Part shown: one piece after another, positions 19,108 to 31,641 of the stretch
How positions within the stretch are numbered: position 1 is the first letter of the stretch
Layout: every line of letters begins with the position of its first letter
NCBI GenBank assembly: GCA_905221605.1
Contig: CAJNDS010002803.1
Span: forward strand, 142,501 to 200,000
Direction of reading: 5' to 3'
Length of the DNA: 57,500 bases
DNA from: Symbiodinium natans
Lineage: Eukaryota > Sar > Dinophyceae > Suessiales > Symbiodiniaceae
The notes under the pieces: generated by a model
Seen by the model: the letters and a program-made list of their open reading frames with translations, nothing else
Databases searched by the model: none
Told to the model about the DNA's origin: nothing
Position numbers and translations under genes: made by a program

Positions 19108-19151
19108 CAAAAACCCTAAACCCTAAACCCTAAAGCCTAAACCCTAAACCT
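19108..19151 (-). repeat. CCCTAAA array
   Basis: Four units and one variant before candidate exon 19156. Confidence 0.85.
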
Positions 19152-19155
19152 CATA

Positions 19156-19194
19156 GAGCCCCAAAGCCTCACCAAGGCCTTGCGGGAGCTCGAG
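19156..19194 (+). CDS. Candidate micro-exon (PQSLTKALRELE)
   Basis: Helical piece ending GAG|GC, after AG at 19155-19156 or nearby; a CCCTAAA array ends 5 bases upstream. Confidence 0.3.
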
Positions 19195-19261
19195 GCCCCG
19201 GTGCAGCCGGCAGCACCTCACCCGCCCGACTGGAGGAGAGCACCACAAGAGCACCTGGAGT

Positions 19262-19492
19262 TTTGGGGTTTAAGGTTTCGGGTTTAGGGTTTAAGGGTTT
19301 AAGGTTTAGGGTGTAGGGTTTAAGGGGTTAAGGGTTTGGGGTTTAAGGTTTAGGGTTTAGGGTTTAAGGGGCTAAGGGTTTGGGGTTTAAGGTTTAGTGT
19401 TTAGGGTTTAAGGGGCTAAGGGTTTGGGGTTTAAGGTTTAGGGTTTAGGGTTTAAGGGGCTAAGGGTTTAGGGTTTAGGGTTTAAGGTTTCT
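19262..19492 (+). repeat. Higher-order telomere-like array, period about 43
   Basis: The block TTTAAGGGGCTAAGGGTTTG, GGGTTTAAGG, TTTAGGG recurs three to four times, each built from six-to-nine-base telomere variants. Confidence 0.75.
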
Positions 19493-19643
19493 ACGGATTT
19501 TTTGGTTTGTTGGCCGAAGTTGTGTCTGGCCTCAGTGACAAGAGAAGCTCGAGTTTATCGGTCATTACTTGTATGTGGAGGCCCCCCTCGCAGTTGTTGC
19601 AGGTGGCATGGTCTCATTCGACCCGATGATATTGCGTTGGATA

Positions 19644-19726
19644 CCATTTTACATTTTTAAGGGTACTTAAACCCAATAATAAATAAACATCCAAATTTTG
19701 AAATTTTTATCCCGACAATGAACTAG
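19644..19726. repeat. Family J dispersed repeat
   Basis: Shares TACATWTTTAAGGGTACTTAAAC at the left and CAATGAACTAG/CCATGAACTAG at the right with 56376-56459; the middles differ. Confidence 0.4.
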
Positions 19727-20148
19727 CTATGTGTAAGTGCCATTGACGCGATGAGCCGGTTGACTTGGACGTTCTCGCAGACAGCTCATCCTCCGGAATC
19801 TTCCGGGTCTCCAAGCTCCTTGAGACCTCCTGACGGCACCTCCCGAGCCGACCGAAGGAAGGTCCGCCCAACCACAGTCCTCTGATGACGACATTTGAGC
19901 TCCTTAGAGCTCGACCTAGTTGCCCTGATGGTCGTTCTTCACGCCAGGCCCCCCAAAAAGAACCCTGGTGAGCGGTCAGCTTGCATGCAGACTTAAGTGG
20001 CATCGAGCCGTGGTACCCCAGCGTTCTGCAGCACGCGAACCTCCCTGCAGGAAGGCCCTCATTGCTGAAGGCAAGCCTGTGCCTGAGGCCGATATGTGGG
20101 TGTGGGCTGTCTGGGCATGTCTTTGCGAGGCAGAGACTGGAAGTAAGT

Positions 20149-20322
<174 letters not shown>

Positions 20323-21179
20323 TTTCTGTAACGAGCACCTGCGTTGTGCGTGCATGCAGTGAGTACCAGCGTGAGCACGCAGAAGGCCTGGTCGAGAAGA
20401 GATAGAGACTCGAAGACTGGGCACCTGCACAAGTGAATGTAAAGACCAGAAAGACACCTTCATAGCTCGTCATAACTTGTCTTGGGCATGAGACTTCAGA
20501 TTGTGAGATGCTCTGGAAAAGCAAGAATAGTTCAGGTGGACGCAGTGGTGGCGGCGAGTGCCGGCCCGAGAACTGCATAACCTTGATTGTGGACCCAAAA
20601 ACTCAATAAATGGGTTCAAGTCAGAAGCTCGCCAGAGAGGGGATGAAAGGGACGTCATGATTCTGTACAGCAGCTGAGTGTTCCACAGTTGCCGCACGGC
20701 ACCGAAGTCCGGATTCTGCACGAGAAGTCTCATCGAGGTCGTGACCACAGCGGCCCGGAACCTCTTGAAGGCCTCGTGGCGAGTCAGGGCAGTTAGGGCA
20801 TGGTTGCGCTGGAGGTTGGCGCTTCTTGGCAGCTTGGATGTTAGCAGTTCAAGATTTGGTCCGCAGCTGCCTTCAGGACCGCAACATGCCGCGACAACGT
20901 GCTCTCCTAGTACATCCTCCACCACCCACCTTAACTTACCATAGCAGAAATATGTTGAAATCACCTTCGACATCCCGAGAGGCCAGCTGCTGTACTCCAT
21001 GCACATCAACAATCGACTCCTGGATCTGGTCCGCATGTGTTTTGCATGTTGTGGCAGGCTTTTGAACGTGGATTGCCGTCGAGTGCTGTCTGACCAGTCT
21101 GACCAACCTGCAACTTTGATGACTGTTATGCGCAGACACCTGCCGTTGGCCTGGGCTTTCCATCAGTCTCTGCTCTGTA

Positions 21180-21420
21180 CCCTGAACCCTAAACCCTGAG
21201 CCCTATACCCTAAACCCTATACCCTAAACCCTAAACCTAGAGGCTCTGCTGCGAGGGGGCGGGGCGATGTGTCCGTGTGATCCTGTCGCAGGTAAGAGAC
21301 CAAGTCGACGCCATGAAGTGTCGGATGGCCAGCTCCTCAGCATTGAGTGGGGAACCCTAAACCCTAAACCCTAAGCCCTAAACCCTGAACCCTAAACCCT
21401 AAACCCTAAACCCTAAACCT
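21180..21420 (-). repeat. Two CCCTAAA arrays
   Basis: 21180-21238 with CCCTATA variants and 21353-21420, bracketing candidate exon 21292. Confidence 0.85.
21292..21345 (+). CDS. Candidate exon (VRDQVDAMKCRMASS)
   Basis: Follows TGTCGCAG|; open helical frame. A C-rich telomeric array ends about 55 bases upstream. Donor unresolved. Confidence 0.3.
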
Positions 21421-22547
21421 TCGGCCATGATGGCTGGATCACAGCATCTCTATGTGTTTGGAGGGTTTGCTTCCAAGCCCTTCGGATTCGAAGTGCTTGG
21501 AAGGCTCCGAGTGACCTGAGCGAGGTCCGAATCGTTGAGTGGAGGATCGAGCACGTGGCACACTCAGCCCGGCTCAGCCAAGCTGAGCCTAGACTCCATG
21601 CCCACAATGCCCGTCACAATGCCCACAACATCTGCCCCTACCGGCCGAGCCTTCTGCCGGGGGGCATCAGGCATCCCTTCTTCGACAGTGCTTTCCAGCG
21701 GGTGAAGCGATGTGCAGCACGGACCGGGCGAAGCACTTTCAGCACCGTCGGATTGAAGAGCCACCCCAGTAGAGGCCCCAGGTTTATGGGTTGTAAGAAG
21801 TTGTTCTCCTCCGGATGATCCCGGCATGAAGCCAAAGGCCCGGAGAAGTCCCCGGTGTACAGTAGTAGTTTGCTGTTGTACGACTCTGTGGCAGTCTGGC
21901 CCCCCTGGCCATTCAGAGCTAATTGTGAGAGGACTTCGGCGCAGCGGGAATCGAAGGCCTTCGGTTAGTCTTCTATCCCTCCGGCTACGTCGGCGCGACG
22001 GAAGGCCAGGGAACGCCCAACGGGATCTTGCGGGTTCGGACCTTGAACACTGTATCATCACTGAACTCCTTTGGTTGGGCTCCTCAGCACAGGAAATTCG
22101 TTACTTTGTGGAATCTAGGAATCTAGGAGCCGAGGCAGTTCCTAGACACTGCCATGCAATCTTTAGCAGAGACACAAGCTCAGGAGATCCTTGCAACATC
22201 TGCATACCCGCTCCACGGATCATCCCGACCAAATAAAGCAAGCGCACTGGCTGAGCTCTGAACTTGCGTTGGAGCAGTGACTGAACCAGCACACCTTGCA
22301 AGCAGAACCTCTAACAAGTGAGAGCAGTATAGGTATCAGGTCTGTTGGGACATACCGTCTTTTTCCAGGTTTATCAATGTTTTTTTTTCTGGGTTCTGGG
22401 TTCTGGGTTCTGGGTTCTGGAACATGATTCCCCTGCGCGCCCCGCTTCAGGCTTCTGCTCGCTCTTCCTTGTGGCTCCAGCTGGGGCGACGCTGCAGTGC
22501 ACGCGGGAGGGCACAGCATGGCACAGCATGGCTCGGCTTCGGGGCGT

Positions 22548-22614
22548 TTTAGGGTTTAGGGTTTAGGGTTTAGGGTTTAGGGTTTAGGGTTTACGGTTTA
22601 GGGTTTAGGGTGCT
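22548..22614 (+). repeat. TTTAGGG array
   Basis: Nine units, one TTTACGG. Confidence 0.9.
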
Positions 22615-23252
22615 GCTTTCCAAAATGTTGTGCTTTTTCTTCGTCACTCGTTTGGAAGTGGCTGACACCTTATCCCAAGAATCCCAAAGATGCCCGATCA
22701 TGCTCCTCGGTCCCCATCCCAAAAAATTCGTGGGTTGGAAAGACTCAGGCTGCAAGCGGGTCGGGAGCGCCGCGAAGCAAGAGCAGCCGGCATTGCTTTC
22801 AGGGCACGGCATGAGCACAGCATGTGCACACCTAGACTCGACCCAGACCTACGACACGGCTCTACAGATGAGAGCCTTCCTGGGAACGCAACAAGAGTCA
22901 AGAGGGGTCCAGGCTCGAATTCTGCTGACAGCAGGTGTTTGCCACTCTTCCCGCACACGGCAGGCCACGCCTACCAGCGCGAGGGCGCGTTTGGGCGCAC
23001 CAACTTCTGCCAGCGAGCTGCCCAGAGAGCCACCGGAGCATTGGATTCAGTTTCCAGCCTGCTTGCATCTGCCAAAGAACAGTCCCACGCGGCATGCGCA
23101 AGGCCGGCGCGTAGTCAAGAACTATATGAAGCAGGGTTTATATAACTGTTCTTGGATGTTCTTGGAGGGTTCCTTTTGAATATTGGTGAGTGTATATATC
23201 TGGTGTCCTTTTGGGGTACAAGAAATATGTTCCCTACTTCATATGAGGCTTG

Positions 23253-23325
23253 AGAGCTGTGTAGACGAGCATGACTCGATTCACATCCGCTTGGACGTGA
23301 TGGCCGGGGCCTTATCCCACTTCTG
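23253..23325 (+). CDS. Candidate exon (ESCVDEHDSIHIRLDVMAGA)
   Basis: After ATATGAG| one frame reads LESCVDEHDSIHIRLDVMAG then ALSHFW. DSIHIRLDV recalls a MATH/TRAF strand pair and could be linked with 18727-18762; this is speculative. Confidence 0.3.
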
Positions 23326-23329
23326 GATC

Positions 23330-23391
23330 AAACCCTGAACTCCAAACCCTAAACCCTAAACCCTAAACCCTAAACCCTAAACCCTAAACCA
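23330..23391 (-). repeat. CCCTAAA array
   Basis: Seven perfect units. Confidence 0.9.
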
Positions 23392-23535
23392 ATAGCAGCA
23401 TCAGCATGCCGGGAACATGTCTGGCGGTTGGGCTTCGCGTCCTCTACGCTCCGGCCGCACATGTTGTCCTAAGGAAGCGCACCAAGACCTGGTAGCGAAG
23501 GCGCTGAGGGCTAGAGGATTCAGGAGGTCAAGATT

Positions 23536-23636
23536 CGGGAGTTTACGAAAAATAGGGGAGCCCCAATATAGATCCCCAAATACAAGGATTCCCTTATAGT
23601 AAGGACCCCAATAAGGGAACCCCTGGAAACGCCCAG
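23536..23636. mobile_element. Family D element, reverse orientation
   Basis: GGGAGTTTACGAAAAATAGG to ATAAGGGAACCCCTGGAAAC with AAGGATTCCCTTATAGTAAG in the middle. Confidence 0.6.
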
Positions 23637-23741
23637 ATGGCCGAGACGGGTCAAGTCGCCCCAGAGCAGGCCGCCCATCCACCTCCCAAGCCCGGAGATC
23701 AGCGGACACTCTCGCAGCAAGAGGCAGGGATCCAGACGAAG

Positions 23742-23856
23742 TGGGGGGTTTCCCGAGAAGTGGGGGGGTGCCCTTTTTTGGGGGGGGGTCCCTTTAAAGG
23801 GGCTTCTCTTCTATTTTGGGGTATATACGGGGTGCCCTAGTTTGGGAAATGCCCAA
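23742..23856. mobile_element. Family D-like element
   Basis: GGGGGGTTTCCCGAGAAGTG to GCCCTAGTTTGGGAAATGCC; only 105 bases from the previous copy and opposite in orientation. Confidence 0.5.
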
Positions 23857-24308
23857 AGTGCATTGGTGTTTTGAGGGTTGTTGTACAGGCGCGCAGCATG
23901 ATCACCTCGTGAGAACGGGGTGTGCGTACCCCGTATCCCACCAGGGCTCCTACAGGTTCTACTCGTAGGATCTCCTCTTTGGCTCACCGTGTGTTCTCTG
24001 CGAAGCATACACCGTTGCCAGCACTGTTTCAACATGCCGTTTGACCACGCAGCACTTTTCCAGCCGACGTCATGAGGCCTCTTGTGCGAGGTGATGTCAC
24101 ACCTGCCTCCAATTCTGTTGTCGTGCGCTGTCATAAAAATGTTTGTAGTCATGCCAACAGGCAGTTCTGCTCGCAATGGCACTCCTGCGGTTCGGGAAGT
24201 AGCAGAGATGCTGTGGAACGTATTTAATGTATTGGCTTGCCGTGCACAACTTGGAGTATGTGCAGTCATCCCACCCGGTTGTTGTTTTTTGCCGCTCTTT
24301 CTCAGTTT

Positions 24309-24347
24309 CGTTTTTTTTTTTTTTTTCTCTCTCTCTCTCTCTCTCTG
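24309..24347. repeat. T run followed by (CT)n
   Basis: About 17 T then CTCTCT to 24347. Confidence 0.85.
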
Positions 24348-25766
24348 TCTGAATCCAAGGTCAGTGGGGGTGGGGGGCCGATGATACATGTTCTGGCAGG
24401 GCGTGGTCGCTGGCCCGGTACACAGCGCCGTTAAGCTGCGGCGCCACGTGGGGAACCACTTGGAGGCAGGTAGCTGGCCCAGTTCAGAAGAGTCTGTTCG
24501 TCGTTATGTTGCTTGCGCTTTCCCTGCACATGCAGCATATTTCATATTTCGGAGGTGTTGTGCACAGAGGGTAGGATCCGATAAGCCAGCACAGATGGCT
24601 GGTCCAAGACATGCCAGGATGTGAAGGTCCTGCCTTCGCTTTGGATGGCGAAGACGGCAGACGACCCGTTGTCAAGGCGGCTTCAGCCGGAATTCTAATG
24701 TGCAGCAGTGGGAGCAGAGACGGGCAAATCAACTATCTGCAAAGCTGCAAGGCCCCAGGGCTACCACGACTTCAACGAGATTCGCGAGCGTGCGCGGCCC
24801 CAAGAGGTGTGCTCCACAGGCCGTGCGCCTTGCGGCATGAGAGTCGGAAGATCCAGCATGTGTGCTGTCACCGCGAGCGGCAGTGGCCACGACTGCTCTG
24901 GCCGCTACTGCACCCTGAACCCCTCGCAAGCTTCAGGCTGCGCATCCCGTGCGAGGCCTGCATCCAAGATGATCATTCAATTTGGTCGAAGACATGGTAG
25001 AGCCATGGTAGTCTGGAGGCCGTTATTGCAAGCACAGCCCCCCCGTCAATAGAATTCAGGGAAGATTTCATGATTTCTCAGGGAGTCAACATGCAAGCAG
25101 TGCAGTACACTTCTGTACACTCCCGTATGCCTCTGGACACTTGTGGCTTTGTTCTCCTCTTTCTCAGACCGCAAGCATGAACAGTTTTCATCGTAGCACA
25201 TCGTAGCATGCATCAGCCATTCCCAGTTTTCGACTCGAGGGCTTGGTGTGCTGCCCAGGGAGGGTGCCCATTTCTGCCAAAAAAGAATTGATTCAGTGGT
25301 TTCTCGTTGACATCAGTTTGCAGTATGAGGCAGCCTCGCCGTAGCCGTGGCTCGGGATGCCACGGCCGGCGCCTCAGAACAGTCTCAGAACTGTTGGAGT
25401 TTTTTGAGAGCCCAGGGTCCGCAAAGTGAAGAATCGTGAAGGATCAATATTTCCCAAACAGCTGCCAGCTGCGCTTTGCATGGAGACCCTAAACCCTAAA
25501 CCCTGACCCTCGTCCGGGTCGCAGTCAGCCAACGAAGTGCCTGAAAGTTTTCGGGGGTGTCAAGTGGTTCGGGGGAGAAACCGAAGACAGAAGCAGGTCA
25601 ACGGTGCCCCCTCCAAAGTGGTAAACAACCGGCAATCAAGAGAAGGGTTTCCAAACCATTCAAAACCGGCCTTTGGGGGGAAGTCTGGGAGAAAGTCTCA
25701 CAGTGGACACGGATTCGGGGCGCGCTCATGCGCGAGGGGTGTCCGCAAGGCCCCCTCAAGCCAAGC

Positions 25767-25915
25767 AGCAGCAGCAGCAGAAGAAGAAGAAGAAGAAGAA
25801 GAAGAAGAAGAAGAAGAAGAAGGAGAAGAAGAAGAAGAAGAAGAAGAAGCAGAAGAGCAAGAAGAAGAAGAAGAAGAAGAAGAAGACGAAGAAGAAGAAG
25901 AAGAAGAAGAAGACT
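25767..25915. repeat. (GAA)n with (CAG)4 start
   Basis: About 45 GAA-type triplets; purine-only strand, able to form triplex DNA in principle. Confidence 0.9.
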
Positions 25916-25965
25916 CAAAATAATAAGAATAGCAATAATAACAAGAAGAAGCATAAGAAGAAGAG

Positions 25966-26069
25966 GCAGAGAGCATATTTCATCTTATTTCCCTCTAGGG
26001 GCAGAGAGCATATTTCATCTTATTTCCCACTAGGGGCAGAGAGCATATTTCATCTTCTTTCCAACGAGG
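25966..26069. repeat. 35-base tandem repeat, 3 copies
   Basis: GGCAGAGAGCATATTTCATC and TTATTTCC repeated with small changes, between the GAA repeat and a telomeric array. Confidence 0.85.
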
Positions 26070-26091
26070 GATCCAGTGTGACATCGGCAAA

Positions 26092-26160
26092 CCACCCTAA
26101 ACCCTAAACCCTAAACCCTAAACCCTAAACCCTAAACCCTAAACCCTAAACCCTAAACCG
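26092..26160 (-). repeat. CCCTAAA array
   Basis: About ten perfect units directly after the 35-base tandem repeat. A three-unit array lies at 25484-25508. Confidence 0.9.
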
Positions 26161-26923
26161 ACTTGAATCAGGCAAAAAGAGCGGGGCATTTACACTAGAC
26201 CACAAGGTTGAACTGTCTCACAGATGCAGAATAACAACCCCACCACACATGTCACCATACAACATCACACAACCGACCCAAAAGACTCGCAGACTTGTTG
26301 TGCAACACGTTTGTGTAGGGACATGCTGGAGCGTCGAGCGCCGCCGTAGTGGCTTTCGACGCCCAAGCCGCCAGCATTTCAGTTCCCACCCATACCAGCC
26401 TGTGGGGGATCCAGCCGCTGCTCTGGCCGGCAGGGGGGTGCTGTCCCCCAGCGCAGCGGCCCAGCGCCCGTTGCGCTGTGTCGCATAGAGGACGCATGTC
26501 CCAACGTTCGCGCATGTTCGCTCCATCATTGGAAAGCTGTGCCTGTGCATCGTGTCTTCGAGGCCCGTGCTCCAGCTGCCTCAAAAGAAGATGCGACCCT
26601 TGTCGACGAGACGTTGCTCGGACCCCGGCTCTCCTGTCCTTGTACCCTTAGGTGCTGGGTGGGTATCCTTTAACATTTTTTTTTGGGGTGGGAGGGGGGT
26701 GGGGGTATTGTAAAACCCCCTTAAAACCCAAAGCTTAAGCTTAAGTTCCCAAGAAAAACTCAACACCTATAAGTACCACTTTGTATTAAGGCAATCTGGC
26801 AGAGCTTGAGGCAGGGGCACCCCTGAAAGCAAGACATGACGGACGCAGGGGCATGTCTTTGGGCCGTGATCCGATCGGTGTCTGCGCCACCCCTATGTTG
26901 TGTCTAAATTCCTATTAATGAAA

Positions 26924-26990
26924 TATATATATATATGTATTATAATATAGCCTAACAGAAAAAAATATATATATATATATATATATATAA
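26924..26990. repeat. (AT)n tracts
   Basis: Two TA runs separated by GTATTATAATATAGCC. Confidence 0.85.
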
Positions 26991-27519
26991 TATGCTTTCA
27001 CTTAATGACCTCAGAGACATGAGACCAGGAGGTGGTAAGAAACAGTGCGTCTTTAGGCCCTGTAGCTTTGTAACGCCAAGGGCCATCACCGCTTTTCAGG
27101 CGCCGTCGCCCAAAGAGCGGTCTCCCTTCAGGCCATGCTATGAGAAGGTTGCCTTGAGATATTTTGGAGCGATTGAACTTGCGACAACTCAGACATTACT
27201 GCGCCTGCATAGTACGAAGCTTTGAAGTGTCCTTGAAGCCTCCTCTGACTGCAATCCACACTACCCAGGCTCTTGAGATGTACATGATGTCCCGTCTCCC
27301 CTTTATTGATGGTGCAGGGTTTTGCGGTGGGGCTTGTGGCAGCCTATGAAACTGGCATGCGGCAGTACTTCTTCCTTCCTGAAACTTTCTGGGTTCTTCC
27401 TTGTGCAACTTGGTAAGCCTTAGCCCATCCTTCCACAAAGCATCCAGAACCCATGTTGGTACCCAATGAACAAACAGGAGGGCGCCCTGTGGTGGCCTAA
27501 ACTTAAAGGTTGAACGGCC

Positions 27520-27666
27520 CCCCCAAACCCCCAAACCCCCAAACCCCCAAACCCCCAAACCCCCAAACCCCCAAACCCCCAAACCCGGTTTTAAACCCCC
27601 AAACCCCCAAACCCCCAAACCCCCAAACCCCCAAACCCCCAAACCCCCAAACCCCCAAACCCCCCC
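27520..27666. repeat. CCCCCAAA array
   Basis: About sixteen 8-base units, interrupted by CGGTTTTAA at 27585-27594. On the other strand TTTGGGGG. Confidence 0.9.
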
Positions 27667-28167
27667 AGAACACCAAAGTTCCATCCCGAAGCGACCCAAC
27701 AGGCCGGAGCGGCGCCCGCCTCTCCGAGTAGCGACCCTGGTCTCCCAGAAGCGGTTTTTGGGCGGTTTCTGGTCAGGCAAGGTGGCGGTGGATGCTTTAA
27801 CTTTCAGATGTTTTAGAGTTCGGAGTTCGGGTTTGTTGAGTGTACATGAGGTTCAAATTCCAAGAAAAATCGAGTGCACATTAGATCATTAGGTTTAACG
27901 TCCAACAATAGTCAGGGTGCCAGAGGGGCTTGGGAACCCATGATGTACAACAACATGCAAGTCAATGGAGGGTTAGCTTCGCCTGCAAGTGTTGGAGGTG
28001 AAGCAGAGCTGTGTGGCAAAGATACGACATCGACTAAGTTCTGGACTTCCCCGTAGACGGTGTACCTCCCACACGGCAATCTGTATTCCTCTTAGTGGAG
28101 CTCTGATGCCTTGCAGCACCCCAAATGAGGCAGAAGCAGAGGGATAGTGAAGAGCATTTGCGCACGA

Positions 28168-28412
28168 ACCAAACCCTAAACCCTAAACCCTAAACCCTGA
28201 ACCCTAAACCCTAAACCCTAAACCCTAAACCCAAAACCCTAAACCCTAAACCCATACTTTTGAGCCCCGCCTTGCTTTCCAAGCGGCGGTGCCATTGAGG
28301 TCTCAGCCGAACCTGAAGGACCATGGCGTTGAATGGTCCTTAAGTCTGAAGCATGTGCTTGGCTGGAGGTGACCCTGAACCCTAAACCTCAACCGTAACC
28401 CTAAACCCTAAA
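28168..28412 (-). repeat. CCCTAAA arrays
   Basis: 28168-28254 (12 units) and a degenerate array 28371-28412. A short TTTAGGG array is at 28732-28767. Confidence 0.85.
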
Positions 28413-29066
28413 CCCTCTTTAGAAGTAGTCCGGTTTTCTTTCGCCGTGGAGGTCATCATCTGAATTCCCTACAGGGTTCACGGTTTAGCGTTGCATTCCC
28501 GAGCCTTTTAGGCGCCCCGCCATGATGGCGCTGCAGGATCCGGCTTTGTCCTTTGGAGGAAGCTGTGCCGCCCTCAACAACTGCTTGGACATGCCATGAA
28601 ATCCCGAAGGCCTCAACGATGCGCATGTGGGAAGTGCGTGGAAGTGCTCCCCTTACCATGAGAGAAGAGTCAGGTGCCGAGGATCGGCTATGGTTGTCAC
28701 TTGGCTTCAAGACTTATTTGATCATCTAGGATTAGGGTTTAGGGTTTAGGGTTTAGGGTTTAGGAGTCTAAGTAGCAGTCATCAGCAATCCCACTCGCTT
28801 GTCTCAGCGCGGCCCTATGTTTTTTGATTGTCGTAGTGGTTTGGTGCTGAGAACATGTTCTTGCATGATTTCAACAGGTCAACAAGGCGAAGCACTCAAG
28901 AAAGCACTCTACAACCGGAGCTGAACTCAGATATGACTACCAAATTCTGAAATCAGCTTAGTTTTTCTGCCGATGTGCAATGATGTAACATAGAAGAACG
29001 AGGTTTGCAAACTGGCCCTTCCAATCCAACCAACCCTCAAGCCCAGAGCGTAAGTTGCGCAAGATG

Positions 29067-29168
29067 TGGGGGTGTACGATCATAAGGAAACCCTAACATC
29101 GACCCCCCCACATAGTAGGATCCCCTTTTTCATAAGGACCCCAGTCGGGGACCCCAGATTAAACCCCC
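29067..29168. mobile_element. Family D element, reverse orientation
   Basis: GGGGGTGTACGATCATAAGG to GGGGACCCCAGATTAAACCC; middle has ATAGTAGGATCCCC. Confidence 0.55.
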
Positions 29169-29332
29169 ATGTTGCCAGCAAACTCATGGACGAGCTCCCT
29201 GCTTCAGGCTGGAGGTTCCTCCCATGGACCGTCGGCCAAGGAGTGCCGGCATCCCCGGCCGGAGGCACCACTAAGAAGGGACTTCTGGAAGGCAAAGTTG
29301 AGGTTGCCACAGTGGCTTATGACTTGTGCACT

Positions 29333-29441
29333 GGGATGTTCCCCCTTAGGCTCACAGTCCTTACTGGGGATTATAGTACCCCCCCCCCCCCCCCTTATGT
29401 AATCCCTACTAAGGACTGTTAGGTATGAGGGGGAGCATCCC
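29333..29441. mobile_element. Family C palindromic element
   Basis: A clean full copy: GGGATGTTCCCCCTTAGGCT, CAGTCCTTACTGGGGATTAT, a C homopolymer at the turn, then ACTAAGGACTGTTAGGTATG and GGGGGAGCATCCC. Confidence 0.7.
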
Positions 29442-30068
29442 AATGCATGTGTGTGGTTCGCAAATGCTTCTAGCATGATTGGGGGTCAAGGGGATTGGGG
29501 TGGTTGAGGGTGAAGCGTGCGGAGCGGGACCTAGAGTCTATAGTGGACCTTATAACAACCTATAATGCAGAGAGTCATTTGATATCACACCTACGAAATG
29601 GCATGATAAGATGTGCTAAGATGATGATCTGATATCAGTTCCTGCATGCACGACGAAGGAGGCCCAAACATCTGGTCGTCAACCTGACCGAACCCATTTG
29701 CCACATGAAGGAGCCAGGGCGTCCTGACAAAAGACCGCGTGTAGTAGCCTGGGCTCACACACGGTCCCGCCACAAAATACGAGATTCTTCCTTACCCTGG
29801 CCAGGCGTGCAAAGCCAGTTCCCTTGTGATGCTGCAAGATCTCTGTCGGGAGTGCATCATTACTGCCTAAGACATGCGGCTTGCACAGGACGGAGATTGA
29901 CCGGGATGCACGTGGAAGATTCGGGTATGAGGATGCACGAGGTTCAGAGTTGAATTTGCGAAAAGGTTTACGTCTTGAGACAACCTAGTTCCATAAGAAG
30001 AGCTGAGATAGCTAAACTGCAGTCGGAATTCAACAAAGTGCATTTGCGATTGCATGTCGTTTCCAGTG

Positions 30069-30121
30069 CTTGAATAAAAAACCATACAAGTTTAACTTTT
30101 GTATGGCCCCCAAACCTACCA
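30069..30121 (+). mobile_element. Family A 3' remnant
   Basis: The end TGGCCCCCAAACCTACCATA matches the right terminus of family A; the left part is not found. Confidence 0.35.
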
Positions 30122-31641
30122 TAACCTAACCCCTGTGTAAGCGTGTGGGCTGATCATGGAGCCTGGAAACAGCGCAGCCTACACATCTGGGAGCCACGTG
30201 CTGGATCCCTGAAGTTGGCTGAGTTGCCTTTTGATGGCCCTTTTCAGTCGGCGCACAAAGAGCCACTCGCCGTTAGGAGGCTCTGTGAAACTCATGGGGG
30301 TTGTGAGAGGGGGGTGGCCAGAAGATAGGCCCTATATAGGCTATACATGCGAGGAATGGTTTGGAAGGTCGCCAGTTGTACATGATGAGTTGGTCGCCGC
30401 AAGTGTCTTGCACAAGCCTGTGCCAGATAATACGACCCCACCTGAATTTGGACATTTGAGATCGGATCTAGGATGTCGAGGTATCCTAGGTACATCTTCA
30501 GCGTCTCCGTTTGGGATTTTGATTTCGGATCGAGGTATGTCCAAGCTTCCAATGCATACATCACAATGCATGGACGCCTTCCTGTTTCGGCCGAGAGGTC
30601 CCAGCAATGCCATGATCTTGTGCAACGAAGCACGGCATAGAACAGCATCGTGCTATGGGAGCCTACCACTACGGACCAGCAATTCGGAAGACCTGCCTGT
30701 GTGTCTGACGGCCTTGCCTTTCCTACTTAACCTACCCAAACCCAGCCCACCCAGCCTACCCAACACCTCCTAACCTAGCTGCCATCCCGCCGGCCCCCCA
30801 AGCATGGGCCTTGACGTCCAAGATGGCTCCTGTGGGCCCCCTGGGCTCGGATCTCGGAGAGGGAGGCTTTTGGGGGGCTGGACGTCGGGGGGTTGCCTTC
30901 AAACTTCGCAGCAGAAGGTCGCGCGGGCGCGCGGGCGCCCTAGTCCCTAGGCCCGAGTTGCCCTGGTTGACGTTGTCGCTTGCTTGAACTACCTTGACTT
31001 GTGGACTCATAATGTTGACGTGGATCTTGCGGAAGTCTGCGCGGCCCTCTCCCCGTCTCTCCCCTCTTCTCTCCCCTCTCCCCCCCTCCCCCCTCCCTCA
31101 ACTCATTTTTGCGCAGCGTGCAGCTTCGACTTGGGAAACGCAAGCCAATCGCTCAGGCGATTATGTGGCTCCCTTCCCCATGCGGCCTTCCTCAGCCCCT
31201 TGCAAAGGCTGACAGCTGGGAAGATCGACCTTGTAGGGACTAAAGCTGTGTATGAAGTTGCCTTGGGGCGCCGTGCCCTAACCCTAAACTAAACCCCAAA
31301 TATCAGTTCGTGTGGACTCGCACCCAAACCTAATCAGAATGAATCCTTTACATTCTCAAGGCTTGTCTCGATGCAGCAAGCTGGACGCCTTCTTAAACCA
31401 GACCTCTCAAGCAAGGGTTTCAAGGATTTGAGAGGTGAGGCCCCCCTGAATTTTCCCGGTAAAAGCCCGATTGAGACCCGATGAGCTCTCGAAGGATCTT
31501 GAAATTGAAAGGTATTTCCCCATCTTGGCAGGGCCCTGTCTTGGTAGGGGTGGGGGGTGGGCATTGCTGCAATACGCGCCACGCTGCCAGGCGCATGCAC
31601 CACGCCTGCAAGTCAAGCTGGACACAGGAGACTTCAGGGAT

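Larger units (their letters stand above)
21421..25483. other. Stretch with two family D elements and no supported gene
   Basis: Contains telomeric arrays at 22548 and 23330, a quadruple GGGTTCT repeat at 22390-22420 and candidate exon 23253-23325. Longer frames (22610-23179 +, 21564-22061 -) show no family pattern. Confidence 0.4.
26161..28167. other. Stretch without a supported gene
   Basis: AT repeat and CCCCCAAA array; remaining sequence has only short overlapping frames. Confidence 0.4.
28768..31641. other. Stretch without a supported gene
   Basis: Family D (29067), family C (29333) and the family A remnant (30069) lie here. A 180-codon plus-strand frame at 30231-30773 has no recognisable domain. 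Confidence 0.4.

Noticed and set aside
20470-21036. 188-codon minus-strand frame
   Set aside because: No domain, no splice context and opposite to all recognised genes. It could be a pseudogene but I cannot support it.
21564-22061. 165-codon minus-strand frame, considered as a retroelement piece
   Set aside because: No reverse transcriptase or integrase motif is visible.
22610-23179. 189-codon plus-strand frame
   Set aside because: Overlaps another frame of similar length and shows no domain; it starts in a telomeric array.
25537-26107. Frames of poly-Glu, poly-Arg or poly-Lys
   Set aside because: Products of the GAA repeat; no conserved flanks.
27196-27780. 194-codon minus-strand frame with GLGVWGFG repeats
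   Set aside because: Translation of the CCCCCAAA array.
30231-30773. 180-codon plus-strand frame
   Set aside because: No family pattern, and equally long frames overlap on the other strand.
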